From assembly GCA_025352265.1 (NCBI GenBank), contig JANXTS010000019.1, positions 1-64,000 of the forward strand: a DNA stretch of 64,000 bases, read 5' to 3'. Position numbers and translations under genes: made by a program. The DNA is from Variovorax sp. Lineage in GTDB: Bacteria; Pseudomonadota; Gammaproteobacteria; Burkholderiales; Burkholderiaceae_C. Shown here one piece after another: positions 34,562 to 43,451 of this stretch (position 1 is its first letter; every line of letters begins with the position of its first letter). The notes under the pieces were generated by a model that worked only from the letters and a program-made list of their open reading frames with translations, was not told where the DNA came from and searched no databases.

Positions 34562-36067
34562 TCAGAAGCGTGGAAGGTCGGCGAACGGCATTGTTTTGCC
34601 GGCGCGGAACACCTGCTTGCCGTACTCGGCACAGCGCTGGAGCGTCGGGATCACCTTGCCGGGATTCAGCAGTCCGGCCGGATCGAAGGCGCGCTTCACG
34701 CCGAACATCATTTCGTTTTCAGCCGCAGAAAACTGCACGCACATGCTGTTGAGCTTCTCGACACCCACGCCGTGCTCGCCGGACACCGTGCCACCCATCG
34801 CGACGCTGGTCTCGAGGATGTCGGCACCGAACAGCTCGCAGCGGTGCAGCTGGTCCGGGTCGTTGGCATCGAACAGCACCAGCGGATGCAGGTTGCCGTC
34901 GCCGGCGTGGAACACGTTGCAGCAGCGCAGGTCGTACTTGATCTCCATCTGCTGGATAGCCAGCAGGATGTCGGCCAGCCGCTTGCGCGGGATGGTCGAG
35001 TCCAGGCACATGTAGTCTGGGCTGATGCGGCCGGAGGCGGGAAACGCGTTCTTGCGGCCGCTCCAGAATTTAAGGCGTTCGTCTTCGTTGGCGCTGACAG
35101 AAATTGCAGTGGCGCCGCAGCGCCGCAGCACTGTCGTCATGCGGCCGATTTCTTCTTCGACTTCTTCGGGTGTGCCGTCGGATTCGCACAGCAGGATGGC
35201 GGCAGCGTCCAGGTCGTAGCCGGCGTGAACGAAGCCTTCGACCGCAGCGGTCATGGGCTTGTCCATCATTTCCAGCCCCGCCGGGATGATGCCGGCGGCA
35301 ATGACGGAAGCCACCGCGTCGCCGGCTTTGCGCAACTCATCGAAGCTCGCCATGATGCAGCGCGCCAATTGCGGTTTGGGTACCAGTTTGACAGTGACCT
35401 CGGTGGTGACGGCCAGCATGCCTTCGCTGCCGACGACCAGTGCGAGCAGATCGAGACCGGGGCTGTCGAGCGCCTCGCCGCCGAACTCGATGGCCTCGCC
35501 CTCGCAAGTGAAGCCGCGCACGCGCAACACGTTGTGCAGCGTCAAGCCGTACTTCAGGCAGTGCACGCCGCCCGAGTTCTCGGCCACGTTGCCGCCAATG
35601 GTGCATGCGATCTGGCTCGACGGATCGGGTGCGTAGTAGAGGTTGAATGGCGCGGCTGCTTCGCTGATGGCGAGGTTGCGCACGCCGCACTGCACGACCG
35701 CAGTACGGCTCACCGGGTCGATCTTCACGATGCGGTTGAACTTGGCGAGCGACAGCGTGACGCCCATCGAGTCCGGCATCGCGCCGCCGGAAAGCCCGGT
35801 GCCGGCGCCACGCGCAACAACCGGCACGCCGAGCGCGTGGCAGGTTTTCAGTACGGCGGCAACCTGCGCTTCGGTCTCTGGCAGTGCGACCACCAGCGGC
35901 CGCGCCCGGTAGGCGGTGAGGCCGTCGCATTCGTAAGGCGTGGTGTCTTCGTCATGCCAGATCAGCGCGTGCGACGGCAGGTGCGCCTGCAGCGCGCGCA
36001 CCACCTGCGATTGGCGCTCGGATTTCTGAAGCAAATGGTGCTGTGTAGGCGTGACGGGAGCATTCAT
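34562..36067 (-). CDS. glcD: FAD-linked oxidase, glycolate oxidase GlcD / D-lactate dehydrogenase family
   Basis: 501 residues. The FAD-binding PCMH domain has VVARGAGTGLSGGAMPD at about residue 95, then the GGNVAENSGGVHCLKYG loop. The C-terminal FAD-oxidase domain has the conserved FHAGDGNLHPLVLF and GEHGVGVEK. These are the marks of GlcD and related D-2-hydroxyacid dehydrogenases (glycolate or D-lactate to glyoxylate or pyruvate). Normal GlcDEF complexes need GlcE and GlcF, which are absent here. It lies between purU (32-base gap) and lrgA (10-base gap). Confidence 0.85.
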   Translation of the reverse strand: MNAPVTPTQHHLLQKSERQSQVVRALQAHLPSHALIWHDEDTTPYECDGLTAYRARPLVVALPETEAQVAAVLKTCHALGVPVVARGAGTGLSGGAMPDSMGVTLSLAKFNRIVKIDPVSRTAVVQCGVRNLAISEAAAPFNLYYAPDPSSQIACTIGGNVAENSGGVHCLKYGLTLHNVLRVRGFTCEGEAIEFGGEALDSPGLDLLALVVGSEGMLAVTTEVTVKLVPKPQLARCIMASFDELRKAGDAVASVIAAGIIPAGLEMMDKPMTAAVEGFVHAGYDLDAAAILLCESDGTPEEVEEEIGRMTTVLRRCGATAISVSANEDERLKFWSGRKNAFPASGRISPDYMCLDSTIPRKRLADILLAIQQMEIKYDLRCCNVFHAGDGNLHPLVLFDANDPDQLHRCELFGADILETSVAMGGTVSGEHGVGVEKLNSMCVQFSAAENEMMFGVKRAFDPAGLLNPGKVIPTLQRCAEYGKQVFRAGKTMPFADLPRF

Positions 36068-36099
36068 TTATCTACTCTACGTCACGACGCCGAACTCTG

Positions 36100-36951
36100 C
36101 TACTTGAAGACTACTGTCCGGTGTCCGTTGAGCAGTACGCGATGTTCGCTGTGCCATTTGACGGCGCGCGCCAGCACCTGGCTTTCAGTGTCGCGACCAC
36201 GCGCGGTCAGCGCTTCGACAGTGTCGGTGTGGTCGGCGCGGGTCACGTCCTGCTCGATGATCGGGCCTTCGTCGAGGTCGGCCGTCACGTAGTGGGCAGT
36301 CGCGCCAATGAGTTTCACGCCGCGGTCGTGTGCCTGGTAGTAGGGCTTGGCGCCCTTGAAGCTCGGCAGGAACGAATGGTGGATGTTGATGGCGCGACCC
36401 GACAGCTTCTTGCACAGGTCATTGCTCAAAATCTGCATGTAGCGCGCCAGCACGACCAGTTCGGAGCCCTCGGCCTCGATGATTTCCATCTGCCTGGTTT
36501 CGGCCTGCGTCTTGGTCGTCGCCGTCATCGGAATGTGATGAAAGGGAACGTTGTAGCTTGCCGCCAATTGGTAGAAATCGCGGTGATTCGAGACGATGGC
36601 GCGCACGTCGATGGCGAGCAGGCCGCTCTTCCAGCGAAACAGCAGGTCGTTCAGGCAATGACCGTCTTTGCTCACCAAAATGACCGTCTTCATCGGTTCG
36701 GCGGCGGCGTGCAGTTGCCAGTGCATGCCAAACCCTCCAGCAAAGGTCGTGAGTTGCTCGCGTAGCGCCGCTTCCGGATGATTGCTGCAGGCGAATCGCA
36801 CCCGCATGAAAAAGAGGCCGGTAGTCGGGTCGTTGAACTGCGCGGCTTCTTCGATGTTGCCGCCGCGCTCCAGCAAAAAGCCTGAAACGGCGTGCACGAT
36901 GCCCGTGCGGTCGGGACAGGAGAGGGTGAGGATGTAGGCGGGCATGGTCAT
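36100..36951 (-). CDS. purU: formyltetrahydrofolate deformylase PurU
   Basis: 283 residues. An N-terminal ACT domain (YILTLSCPDRTGIVHAVSGF) is followed by the formyltransferase-like domain: NIHHSFLPSFKGAKPYYQA with the catalytic His, and TADLDEGPIIEQDV with the catalytic Asp. It hydrolyses 10-formyl-THF to formate and THF, balancing the one-carbon pool. ATG 36951 was chosen (ATG 36945 also possible). It starts a same-strand run with the glcD-like gene and lrgAB, and is divergent from the aminotransferase. Confidence 0.95.
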   Translation of the reverse strand: MTMPAYILTLSCPDRTGIVHAVSGFLLERGGNIEEAAQFNDPTTGLFFMRVRFACSNHPEAALREQLTTFAGGFGMHWQLHAAAEPMKTVILVSKDGHCLNDLLFRWKSGLLAIDVRAIVSNHRDFYQLAASYNVPFHHIPMTATTKTQAETRQMEIIEAEGSELVVLARYMQILSNDLCKKLSGRAINIHHSFLPSFKGAKPYYQAHDRGVKLIGATAHYVTADLDEGPIIEQDVTRADHTDTVEALTARGRDTESQVLARAVKWHSEHRVLLNGHRTVVFK

Positions 36952-37039
36952 CAGGGCCGTGATTGTCGCAAAATGAGCTCCATGCGCTGCGCGTTTGCCC
37001 GGCGGCCCCATCACCAGGCGTCAATATCAGGAGCGTTTC

Positions 37040-38374
37040 ATGGCCCACAGCAACTTCAACATGGACAACCAGTGGTTGCCCTTCACGCCAAACCGTCACT
37101 TCAAGAAAGACCCGCGCGTTTTCGTCGCGGCCGACGGAATAGAGTTCACCACACACGACGGCAAGAAGGTCATCGACGGCATTTCGTCGCTCTGGTGCGT
37201 CGGCGCGGGGCATAACCGCAAGCCAATCAACGATGCCATCAAAAAGCAGCTTGACACGCTCGACTACGCCACCGCATTCCAGGTAAGCAACGACAAGGCT
37301 TTCAAGGCGGCCGAAATGATCGCGGCGATGGCACCCGGCGACCTGAATCGTGTGCTGTTCTGCAACTCGGGCAGTGAGGCGGCAGAGACGTCGATGAAGG
37401 TCGCGCTGGCCTACCACCGCGCGCGGGGCGAGGGCCATCGAAACGTGTTCATCGGTCGCGAGAAGGGCTACCACGGCGTCGGCTTCGGCGGCATGTCGGT
37501 CGGCGGCATTCCGGGAAATCGCAAGGTGTTCGGCTCTGCGTTCTTACCGCGTGTCGATCACATGCGCTTCATTCACGACCCGGTGAATCACGCCTACATT
37601 CACAACGTGGAGCCGGTGTGGAATGAAGATCCTCTGGTCGAGCTCGAAACGCGGATCCTGCCGCTGCACGACGCGAGCAACGTTGCCGCGATCATCGTGG
37701 AGCCTGTGGCCGGTTCGGCGGGCTGGTACCTGCCCCCCAAGGGCTACCTGCAAAAGCTGCGCGCCATCTGCGACAAGCACGGCATCCTGCTGATCTTCGA
37801 CGAGGTCATCACCGGTTTCGGTCGCATGGGCACCAACTTCGCGGCGGACTACTACGGCGTGGTGCCCGACATGCTCAACTTCGCCAAATGCGTGACCAAC
37901 GGCGTCATTCCGCTGGGCGGCGTGATCTGTCGCGACAAGCTGTACGACGCGCTGATGAAGACCGACGCGCCGGAGCACGTGGTCGAGTTCTTCCATGGCT
38001 ATACGTACTCCGGTCACCCGGTGTCGTGCGCCGCGGCCATCGCCACGCTGGAGCTGTTCGAAAAGGAGCAACTCTTCGCGCGTGCCGGCGAGATGGGCCC
38101 GGTGCTCGGCGACGCGTTTCACAGCGCCTTCAAGGGCCTGCCGAACGTGATCGGCATTCGCAGCCTCGGCCTTGCCGCCGCCGTTGAGCTAGCGCCTATC
38201 GCCGGCATGCCGGGCAAGCGCGCCTACGACATCTTCTTGGACTGCTTCCACAAGGGATCGCTCGTCCGTGCCGCGGGCGATGTGCTGGTGATCGCGCCCC
38301 CGTACATCGTCGAGAAGTCGCACATCGACACGCTGGTCAACACGCTGGCGGATTCGATCAAGAAGTACGCCTGA
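37040..38374 (+). CDS. omega-amino acid (beta-alanine):pyruvate aminotransferase, class III
   Basis: 444 residues, fold-type I PLP enzyme. NSGSEAAETSMK and GREKGYHGVGFGGMSVGG bind the phosphate; DEVITGFGRMG carries the Asp that contacts the PLP ring nitrogen; Lys283 in FAKCVTNGVIPLGG forms the Schiff base. The N-terminal NQWLPFTPNRHFKKDPR closely resembles Pseudomonas omega-amino acid:pyruvate aminotransferases. AGGAG precedes ATG 37040. Likely substrates are beta-alanine, other omega-amino acids or amines, with pyruvate or glyoxylate as acceptor. Divergent from purU across 88 bases. Confidence 0.9.
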   Translation: MAHSNFNMDNQWLPFTPNRHFKKDPRVFVAADGIEFTTHDGKKVIDGISSLWCVGAGHNRKPINDAIKKQLDTLDYATAFQVSNDKAFKAAEMIAAMAPGDLNRVLFCNSGSEAAETSMKVALAYHRARGEGHRNVFIGREKGYHGVGFGGMSVGGIPGNRKVFGSAFLPRVDHMRFIHDPVNHAYIHNVEPVWNEDPLVELETRILPLHDASNVAAIIVEPVAGSAGWYLPPKGYLQKLRAICDKHGILLIFDEVITGFGRMGTNFAADYYGVVPDMLNFAKCVTNGVIPLGGVICRDKLYDALMKTDAPEHVVEFFHGYTYSGHPVSCAAAIATLELFEKEQLFARAGEMGPVLGDAFHSAFKGLPNVIGIRSLGLAAAVELAPIAGMPGKRAYDIFLDCFHKGSLVRAAGDVLVIAPPYIVEKSHIDTLVNTLADSIKKYA

Positions 38375-38415
38375 AGGTCAACGGGACCGAGTCGCGCGGC
38401 GCCATGCTCCCTGCG

Positions 38416-39216
38416 TCAGCCTTTGCGCAGGCTGGCGCAGTAGTCTTTTTCGGGCATTGCGGGGGTCATCCAGACCGCGTCGTAATCCTTGGAGCGGCCC
38501 CCTGCGCTGCCATCTCCGCCGGACTGCAGCTGAACCGACTTGATCGACAGGTCGGTCGGCAGATGCTGCGCCACGCCGATCGTCTTGGTCGCGTGCCCTG
38601 CGCCGCTGATCAGCAGCACCGTCTTGCCCGGCTGGCGCGCCTTGACGATTGCCTGCGCCATGGCGCGGTCGCGCGCGATCTGCACGCGGGTCATCGGGCC
38701 GATCTGCGATTCGGGCAACAGGTCGCAGTGGCCAGCGCGCACGGCCGACCGCTGTATCTCGCGGCCGCTGTCTGAAAGCTGCGCGTCGAGCGATACATCG
38801 GCCATCGCATCCTTAATGCGCGCAAGCGGCAGGTTGGCGCCGACCACCGGCACGCCGGCGCGGACCGCCACCATGATGGCCGGGCCGTAGTCGTCCCAGC
38901 CCCAGGCCTTGTCGTTCCATTTAAGGGCGTCCTGCACATGGGCTTCGGTTGCGGTGGGCGAGAGCTTGGCCGTACTTCCGCCTCCTTCCGCCATCTCGAC
39001 GGCGAGCGCGGCCAGCTTGCCCTGCGCCACCAGCGCTTGGACCGCCTCGCGCTCGATGCGGTGATGATCGGCTGCGTCGTGCTGCTCCCCCAGCAAGATG
39101 AAGTCGGCGGGCATGAGGCGGTCGATGCGGCGTGCGACGGGGACGTCGGCATCGACGTTGCTGGGAGAGCCGGGAAGCATCGAGCAGCCGGCAAGCCAGA
39201 TCGCGGCGCAGAACAT
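38416..39216 (-). CDS. ChaN family lipoprotein
   Basis: About 266 residues. A short lipoprotein signal ends in IWLAGC (Cys11). The ChaN core is present: FILLGEQHDAADHHRIEREAVQAL, the VEMAEGG stretch, WGWDDYGPAIMVAVRAGVPVVGAN, and GAGHATKTIGVAQHLP. Campylobacter ChaN binds haem and is tied to iron uptake, but no receptor lies beside this gene. The start is ambiguous: ATG 39306 in the same frame would give a longer N-terminus, and neither has a clear ribosome site. Confidence 0.82.
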   Translation of the reverse strand: MFCAAIWLAGCSMLPGSPSNVDADVPVARRIDRLMPADFILLGEQHDAADHHRIEREAVQALVAQGKLAALAVEMAEGGGSTAKLSPTATEAHVQDALKWNDKAWGWDDYGPAIMVAVRAGVPVVGANLPLARIKDAMADVSLDAQLSDSGREIQRSAVRAGHCDLLPESQIGPMTRVQIARDRAMAQAIVKARQPGKTVLLISGAGHATKTIGVAQHLPTDLSIKSVQLQSGGDGSAGGRSKDYDAVWMTPAMPEKDYCASLRKG

Positions 39217-39362
39217 GGGCACGAAACTCGCAAGATCAGGTGAACGCGACGTCGACTGTGTCGACGAAAGTTTTTGAGCTGAAACGTGGCGCGCAGATGA
39301 AAGCATCGCCCATGGTATCGAGGCGTGGCGCGCTTGTCTGCGGACAGCCAAGCCGACCTGCC

Positions 39363-39674
39363 TCAATGAACCAGTACCGGGTTCTGCGCCAACTCTGCAT
39401 AGCCCTCGAGCGTGTCTTCCACTTCTTCCTGCGTTGGCGTATTGATCTGCCAGGCCGTGATCTGCTGCTGGAACAGCTCGGCCCACGAGCCGTCGAGATA
39501 GACCTCTTTGCCCGAACGCTTGTCCACGATCTCGAAGCCATGGCGTGCCAGCACAGGCAGGTGCGGCGCCAAAGGCTTGTCGCCCTCGGTAGGCTGCACG
39601 TGCACGACGGCGTACGAATCGGAGTCGTACAGCATGTGCATGGCGGAACCGGAAAGGATGTCGAGAGCGTTCAT
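39363..39674 (-). CDS. DUF3567 (BTH_I0359 family) small protein
   Basis: 103 residues. MHMLYDSDSYAVVHVQ followed by FEIVDKRSGKEVYLDGSWAE, then TPTQEEVEDTLEGYAELAQNPV, is characteristic of DUF3567, a small soluble family seen in Burkholderiales. It has no known function. The start may be at the second Met (residue 12 or 14), which fits the family better than ATG 39674. Flanked by ChaN and DUF3108 genes on the same strand with 98-146-base gaps. Confidence 0.8.
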   Translation of the reverse strand: MNALDILSGSAMHMLYDSDSYAVVHVQPTEGDKPLAPHLPVLARHGFEIVDKRSGKEVYLDGSWAELFQQQITAWQINTPTQEEVEDTLEGYAELAQNPVLVH

Positions 39675-39772
39675 GAAAGCCAGATGGCCATGAACGCGCC
39701 AGTTTCAAGAACGGCCAACTTGAACCGGTTTCCTTAGTGCCTCGATTTCCAGGAATTTGTGCGTATTCGCGC

Positions 39773-41053
39773 TCAACCCGACGGTTTCAACGCGAGCTGT
39801 TCGCGCAGTTGCATGTCGGCAAAGTCGCCATTGGGCTGGGTTTGTTTGATGCGAACGGGCAGGTAGCCGAGTTCCGGCGCCAGCCACAGCTCAATGCGGT
39901 CGTCGAATTCGCGACGCGGGCTGCGCGTCAATTTGCGAACCATGAAATCGCCGGCCGGCAGGCTCAATTTCTCTTCGCCCTCGACATTGAAGGTCCAGAT
40001 TTCGGCATCGCGAGAGCTGATGGTCTGGACCGAAATGGCGCTGCCGGCCGGATAGCGGGCAGGGTCGCCGGCGAGCATCGCGCCGAGCTGCAACACCACG
40101 CTCAGGCGGTCTTGCGCGCCGGCCAGCAAAGGCACGCTAGGCGCGTTGTTGCTGAAGACCACCTTGCCCTGATCGCGCACGAAATGCGAGGCGACCTCGG
40201 TCTTGCGATTGTCCGAAAAGCGCTCTGGTTCGATGCCTGTCGGCCCGATCACACCGCTGCTGTGCTGGCTGCGCAGCGTGCGGAACAAGAAGGTGAGCGC
40301 CAGGCGTGCGTCGTAAGCATTGCCGTCCTGCAACCAGTCGAGCTGACCGAAGACGCCCTGCATCGGCGAGCTGCCTTGCTGGCCGGTCACGGTAAAGGCG
40401 AGTTGCACGGAGCCGGGTACGCGCAGGGCCGTTGGGCCTGTGATTGCGCCCTGCGGACGGGTGCCGCTGCCTGCGGTGCCTGCGGAAGCTGCGCCGCCGG
40501 ACCCGCTCGACGGCTTGGAACCGCTGCCGCTGTCCGTTCCGCCCGGCGCGCCTGGTCTTACCGCAGAAGCCACCGCGGCAATTGCGGCTTCCGGGACGGG
40601 CGCACTGGCGGCGGATTTGGGCGCTGCGGCAACGGCGTTGTCGGTGGGCGCGGGCTCGGGCAGCAGAAGCGGCAGCACCGCGACAGGTTCGACCGTTTCG
40701 CGGATGGGGTCGCTCTGCGGCGGTGCCGGTTCTGCAGGCGCAGTGCGAGGCTTCGGTGGTGTCACCGCTCTTGCTGCGCGCTGATGTGTCACCTTCGCGC
40801 CCGAAGGTGACGCCGGCGCAGCGGCCGGCGCCGGCGCAGCCGCAGTCGGTTCCGCGCTCGGCGGTGGCGCGATCACGATCGTCCGCGTGCTGAACTTGCC
40901 CGCCAGCGGTGCCGGCTGCGGGCCGACAGCCATCGGCGTCAGTCCGAGCAGCACGAGATGGACGAGGGCGACCGCGAGCGTCACCACCACCAGCGCGCGC
41001 CAGGGCGGTCGCGGCAGATCCGGCAACGAAGGGGCGGTCAACGATGACGACAT
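39773..41053 (-). CDS. DUF3108 domain protein with TonB-like N-terminal architecture
   Basis: 426 residues. A cytoplasmic tip (residues 1-18) and one transmembrane helix (about 19-38) are followed by 160 residues of Pro/Ala/Gly-rich linker and then a C-terminal DUF3108 domain (about 200-426: LAFTVTGQQGS, DGNAYDARLAL, PAGDFMVRKLTRSPRREFDDRIELWLAPELGYLPVRI). It is anchored in the inner membrane with its globular domain in the periplasm. The function of DUF3108 is unknown. The linker resembles TonB, but no TonB C-terminal domain is visible. Confidence 0.82.
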   Translation of the reverse strand: MSSSLTAPSLPDLPRPPWRALVVVTLAVALVHLVLLGLTPMAVGPQPAPLAGKFSTRTIVIAPPPSAEPTAAAPAPAAAPASPSGAKVTHQRAARAVTPPKPRTAPAEPAPPQSDPIRETVEPVAVLPLLLPEPAPTDNAVAAAPKSAASAPVPEAAIAAVASAVRPGAPGGTDSGSGSKPSSGSGGAASAGTAGSGTRPQGAITGPTALRVPGSVQLAFTVTGQQGSSPMQGVFGQLDWLQDGNAYDARLALTFLFRTLRSQHSSGVIGPTGIEPERFSDNRKTEVASHFVRDQGKVVFSNNAPSVPLLAGAQDRLSVVLQLGAMLAGDPARYPAGSAISVQTISSRDAEIWTFNVEGEEKLSLPAGDFMVRKLTRSPRREFDDRIELWLAPELGYLPVRIKQTQPNGDFADMQLREQLALKPSG

Positions 41054-41177
41054 GACGACATGACGAGTGGAGTAGGGCGTGGGGCAGCAGATTCACCGCG
41101 TGCCGTGGGCTCACTCGGTAAACTGCCGCCGCCTAGACAGTTTCTCCAGTTTCCCAGATTAGCAAGCCGCCACCATC

Positions 41178-42290
41178 ATGAAACTCGCCACCCTGAAGGA
41201 CGGCTCCCGCGACGGACAGCTGGTCGTCGTCTCCCGCGACCTCACGCTCGCCCACTACGCCACCGGAATCTCCAGCCGGTTGCAGCAGGTGCTCGACGAC
41301 TGGGGCTTCATGAGCCCTCAGCTGCAAGACCTGTACGACGCGCTCAATCAGGGGCGTGCTCGCCACGCCTTTCCGTTCGACGCCGCGCAATGCATGGCGC
41401 CGCTGCCTCGGGCCTATCAATGGGCCGACGGTTCGGCGTACCTGAACCACGTCGAGCTGGTGCGCAAGGCCCGCAACGCCGCGGTGCCCGAAAGCTTCTA
41501 CGCCGACCCGTTGATGTACCAGGGCGGCAGCGATGACTTCCTCGGTCCGATGGACGACGTGCCGGTGCCGAGCGAGTCGATGGGCATCGACTTCGAAGCC
41601 GAGATCGCGGTCATCACCGGTGACGTGCGGATGGGCGCAACGCCCGACCAGGCGCTCGACGGAATTCGCCTCGTCATGCTGGCCAACGACGTCAGCCTGC
41701 GCAACCTGATCCCCGCCGAACTCGCCAAAGGCTTCGGCTTTTTTCAGAGCAAGCCGGCCACCGCCTTCAGCCCCGTCGCCGTCACGCTCGACGAGATCGG
41801 TGGCGCCTGGCAAGACGGCCGCGTGCACCTGCGGTTGGAGAGCACCTGGAATGGCCGCAAGGTCGGCCTGTGCGAGGCCGGCCCGGAGATGACTTTTCAC
41901 TTCGGCCAGCTCATTGCACACATCGCCAAGACCCGCAACGTGCGCGCCGGCAGCATCGTCGGCAGCGGTACGGTGAGCAACAAGGGCGTCGAGAAAGACG
42001 GCCGCATGGACTGGCCGAAGGGCTATTCGTGCATCGCCGAGAAGCGCTGCATTGAAACTATTCAGGACGGCGCACCCGCGACCGAGTTCATGAAGTTCGG
42101 CGACACGATCAAGATCGAGATGAAGGGGCTGAACGGCAAGTCGCTCTTCGGTGCGATCGATCAGGAGATCGTGATGGCGGGGGAAGTGGCTGTGGCCAAT
42201 GTGGCTAGAACCAGGCGCGGGGCGAAGTCGTTGGCGGATGCGGGGGAGGCGACTGTGGGTTTGGACGCCGAAGAAAACAAGGACTCGTGA
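41178..42290 (+). CDS. fumarylacetoacetate hydrolase (FAH) family protein
   Basis: 370 residues. The FAH fold supplies metal ligands in SMGIDFEAEIAVITGD and the conserved LANDVSLRNLIPAELAKGFGFFQSKP. GSIVGSGTVSNKGVEK follows. Enzymes of this group cleave C-C bonds in aromatic or lactone catabolites; the substrate is not determined here. The last 35 residues (from about EVAVANVARTRRGAK) look like an unstructured extension. Divergent from the DUF3108 gene across 124 bases. Confidence 0.88.
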   Translation: MKLATLKDGSRDGQLVVVSRDLTLAHYATGISSRLQQVLDDWGFMSPQLQDLYDALNQGRARHAFPFDAAQCMAPLPRAYQWADGSAYLNHVELVRKARNAAVPESFYADPLMYQGGSDDFLGPMDDVPVPSESMGIDFEAEIAVITGDVRMGATPDQALDGIRLVMLANDVSLRNLIPAELAKGFGFFQSKPATAFSPVAVTLDEIGGAWQDGRVHLRLESTWNGRKVGLCEAGPEMTFHFGQLIAHIAKTRNVRAGSIVGSGTVSNKGVEKDGRMDWPKGYSCIAEKRCIETIQDGAPATEFMKFGDTIKIEMKGLNGKSLFGAIDQEIVMAGEVAVANVARTRRGAKSLADAGEATVGLDAEENKDS

Positions 42291-42453
42291 ACAACTGGTG
42301 AGTGCGAGCTGTTGTCGAGGGTAGCAACTCGATTTCGGCCCTTATGATCCGCCCCTGCTGCGCACAGGGCGTCCGACCTTGAGCAGCTTTCGTGCGATGG
42401 CAGCCGTCATGCGGCTCCACGCAAATCAAAAAAAGATCAGGGAGTTTTTTCCA

Positions 42454-43221
42454 ATGCGTACGTTTACCTTGGCCGCCATCGTCGCGGCCGTCACCCTTGT
42501 TTCCGGCTGCGAGACCATGAAGACCATGGACACGGCCAAGCTGAGCGATGCCGGCAGCACTGCTTACAAAGCCATGTCGTTGAGCGACGGCGACGTTGCC
42601 GCAATGTCTGACCAGTCGTGCGCCGCAATGGATCAGAAGAGCCAGATCGCCACGGCATCCAGCAAGTACGCCGTGCGTCTAGCTCAAGTAGTGCGCGGGA
42701 TGCCCACGAGTGTCAACGGCAAGACGGCCAACTACAAGGTCTACGTGACCCCGAGCGTCAACGCATGGGCGATGGCCAACGGCTGCATCCGCGTCTACAG
42801 CGGCTTGATGGATCTAATGAACGACGACGAGTTGCGCGGTGTGATCGGCCATGAAATCGGCCACGTGGCACTGGGCCATTCGAAGGCGCGCATGCAGACG
42901 GCGTACGCGGCTTCTGCGGTGCGTGGCTTGGCGGCATCGGCCGGCGGCGTGACGGCAGCGCTGTCGCAATCGCAAGCGGGTGACTTGGGGGAGAAATTCA
43001 TCAACGCGCAGTTCTCGCAGTCGCAGGAAAGCGCTGCCGACAACTACTCGTTCGATTTGTTGACGTCAAGCAAGTTGGAGCGCAAGGGTTTGGTCACCGC
43101 CTTTCAAAAGCTCGCCAAGCTGAGCGGCACGACCAGCACCGGAAGCTCGATCATGAACTCGCATCCGCCTTCGGCTGAACGCGCAGCATCCATGCAGAAG
43201 CGGCTCGACAGCGGCAAGTAA
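42454..43221 (+). CDS. M48 family metalloprotease lipoprotein
   Basis: 255 residues. The signal peptide ends in TLVSGC (Cys19), so it is lipid-anchored. Zinc-binding HEIGH at 133-137 and the third ligand Glu in SQESAADNYSFDLL are complete. The size and composition resemble LoiP/YggG-type periplasmic M48 peptidases that act in envelope quality control. AGGGAG precedes ATG 42454; a longer in-frame start at 42379 would abolish the signal peptide. Confidence 0.9.
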   Translation: MRTFTLAAIVAAVTLVSGCETMKTMDTAKLSDAGSTAYKAMSLSDGDVAAMSDQSCAAMDQKSQIATASSKYAVRLAQVVRGMPTSVNGKTANYKVYVTPSVNAWAMANGCIRVYSGLMDLMNDDELRGVIGHEIGHVALGHSKARMQTAYAASAVRGLAASAGGVTAALSQSQAGDLGEKFINAQFSQSQESAADNYSFDLLTSSKLERKGLVTAFQKLAKLSGTTSTGSSIMNSHPPSAERAASMQKRLDSGK

Positions 43222-43426
43222 GTCAGAGCGTTAGAACGAGGCGCGCGCGAAGGCTGCTTCGCAAACGCCTTGCGCGAACCGTCGGCGCGGGCATCGCCGG
43301 TGCCCGAGTAGGTCGACTCGCTGCGCGGTTGTGGTGTTCCCGTTGGACATATCGATGCGGCGCCATCGAGTTCGCAGTCCTGTAGGGCAGGCGTGGCGCC
43401 GGCTACGCTCAGTAGCGGCAGTAGCT

Positions 43427-43451
43427 ATGCGCCTCCAATGAGGAGGCGCAT
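43427..43451. other. 10-bp stem hairpin at the end of the VOC gene
   Basis: ATGCGCCTCC (43427-43436) and its complement GGAGGCGCAT (43442-43451) form a perfect hairpin with an AATGA loop beside the VOC stop codon. No T-run follows on the minus strand, so it may be an mRNA-stabilising structure rather than an intrinsic terminator. The remaining 43222-43426 region holds no gene I can support. Confidence 0.45.
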
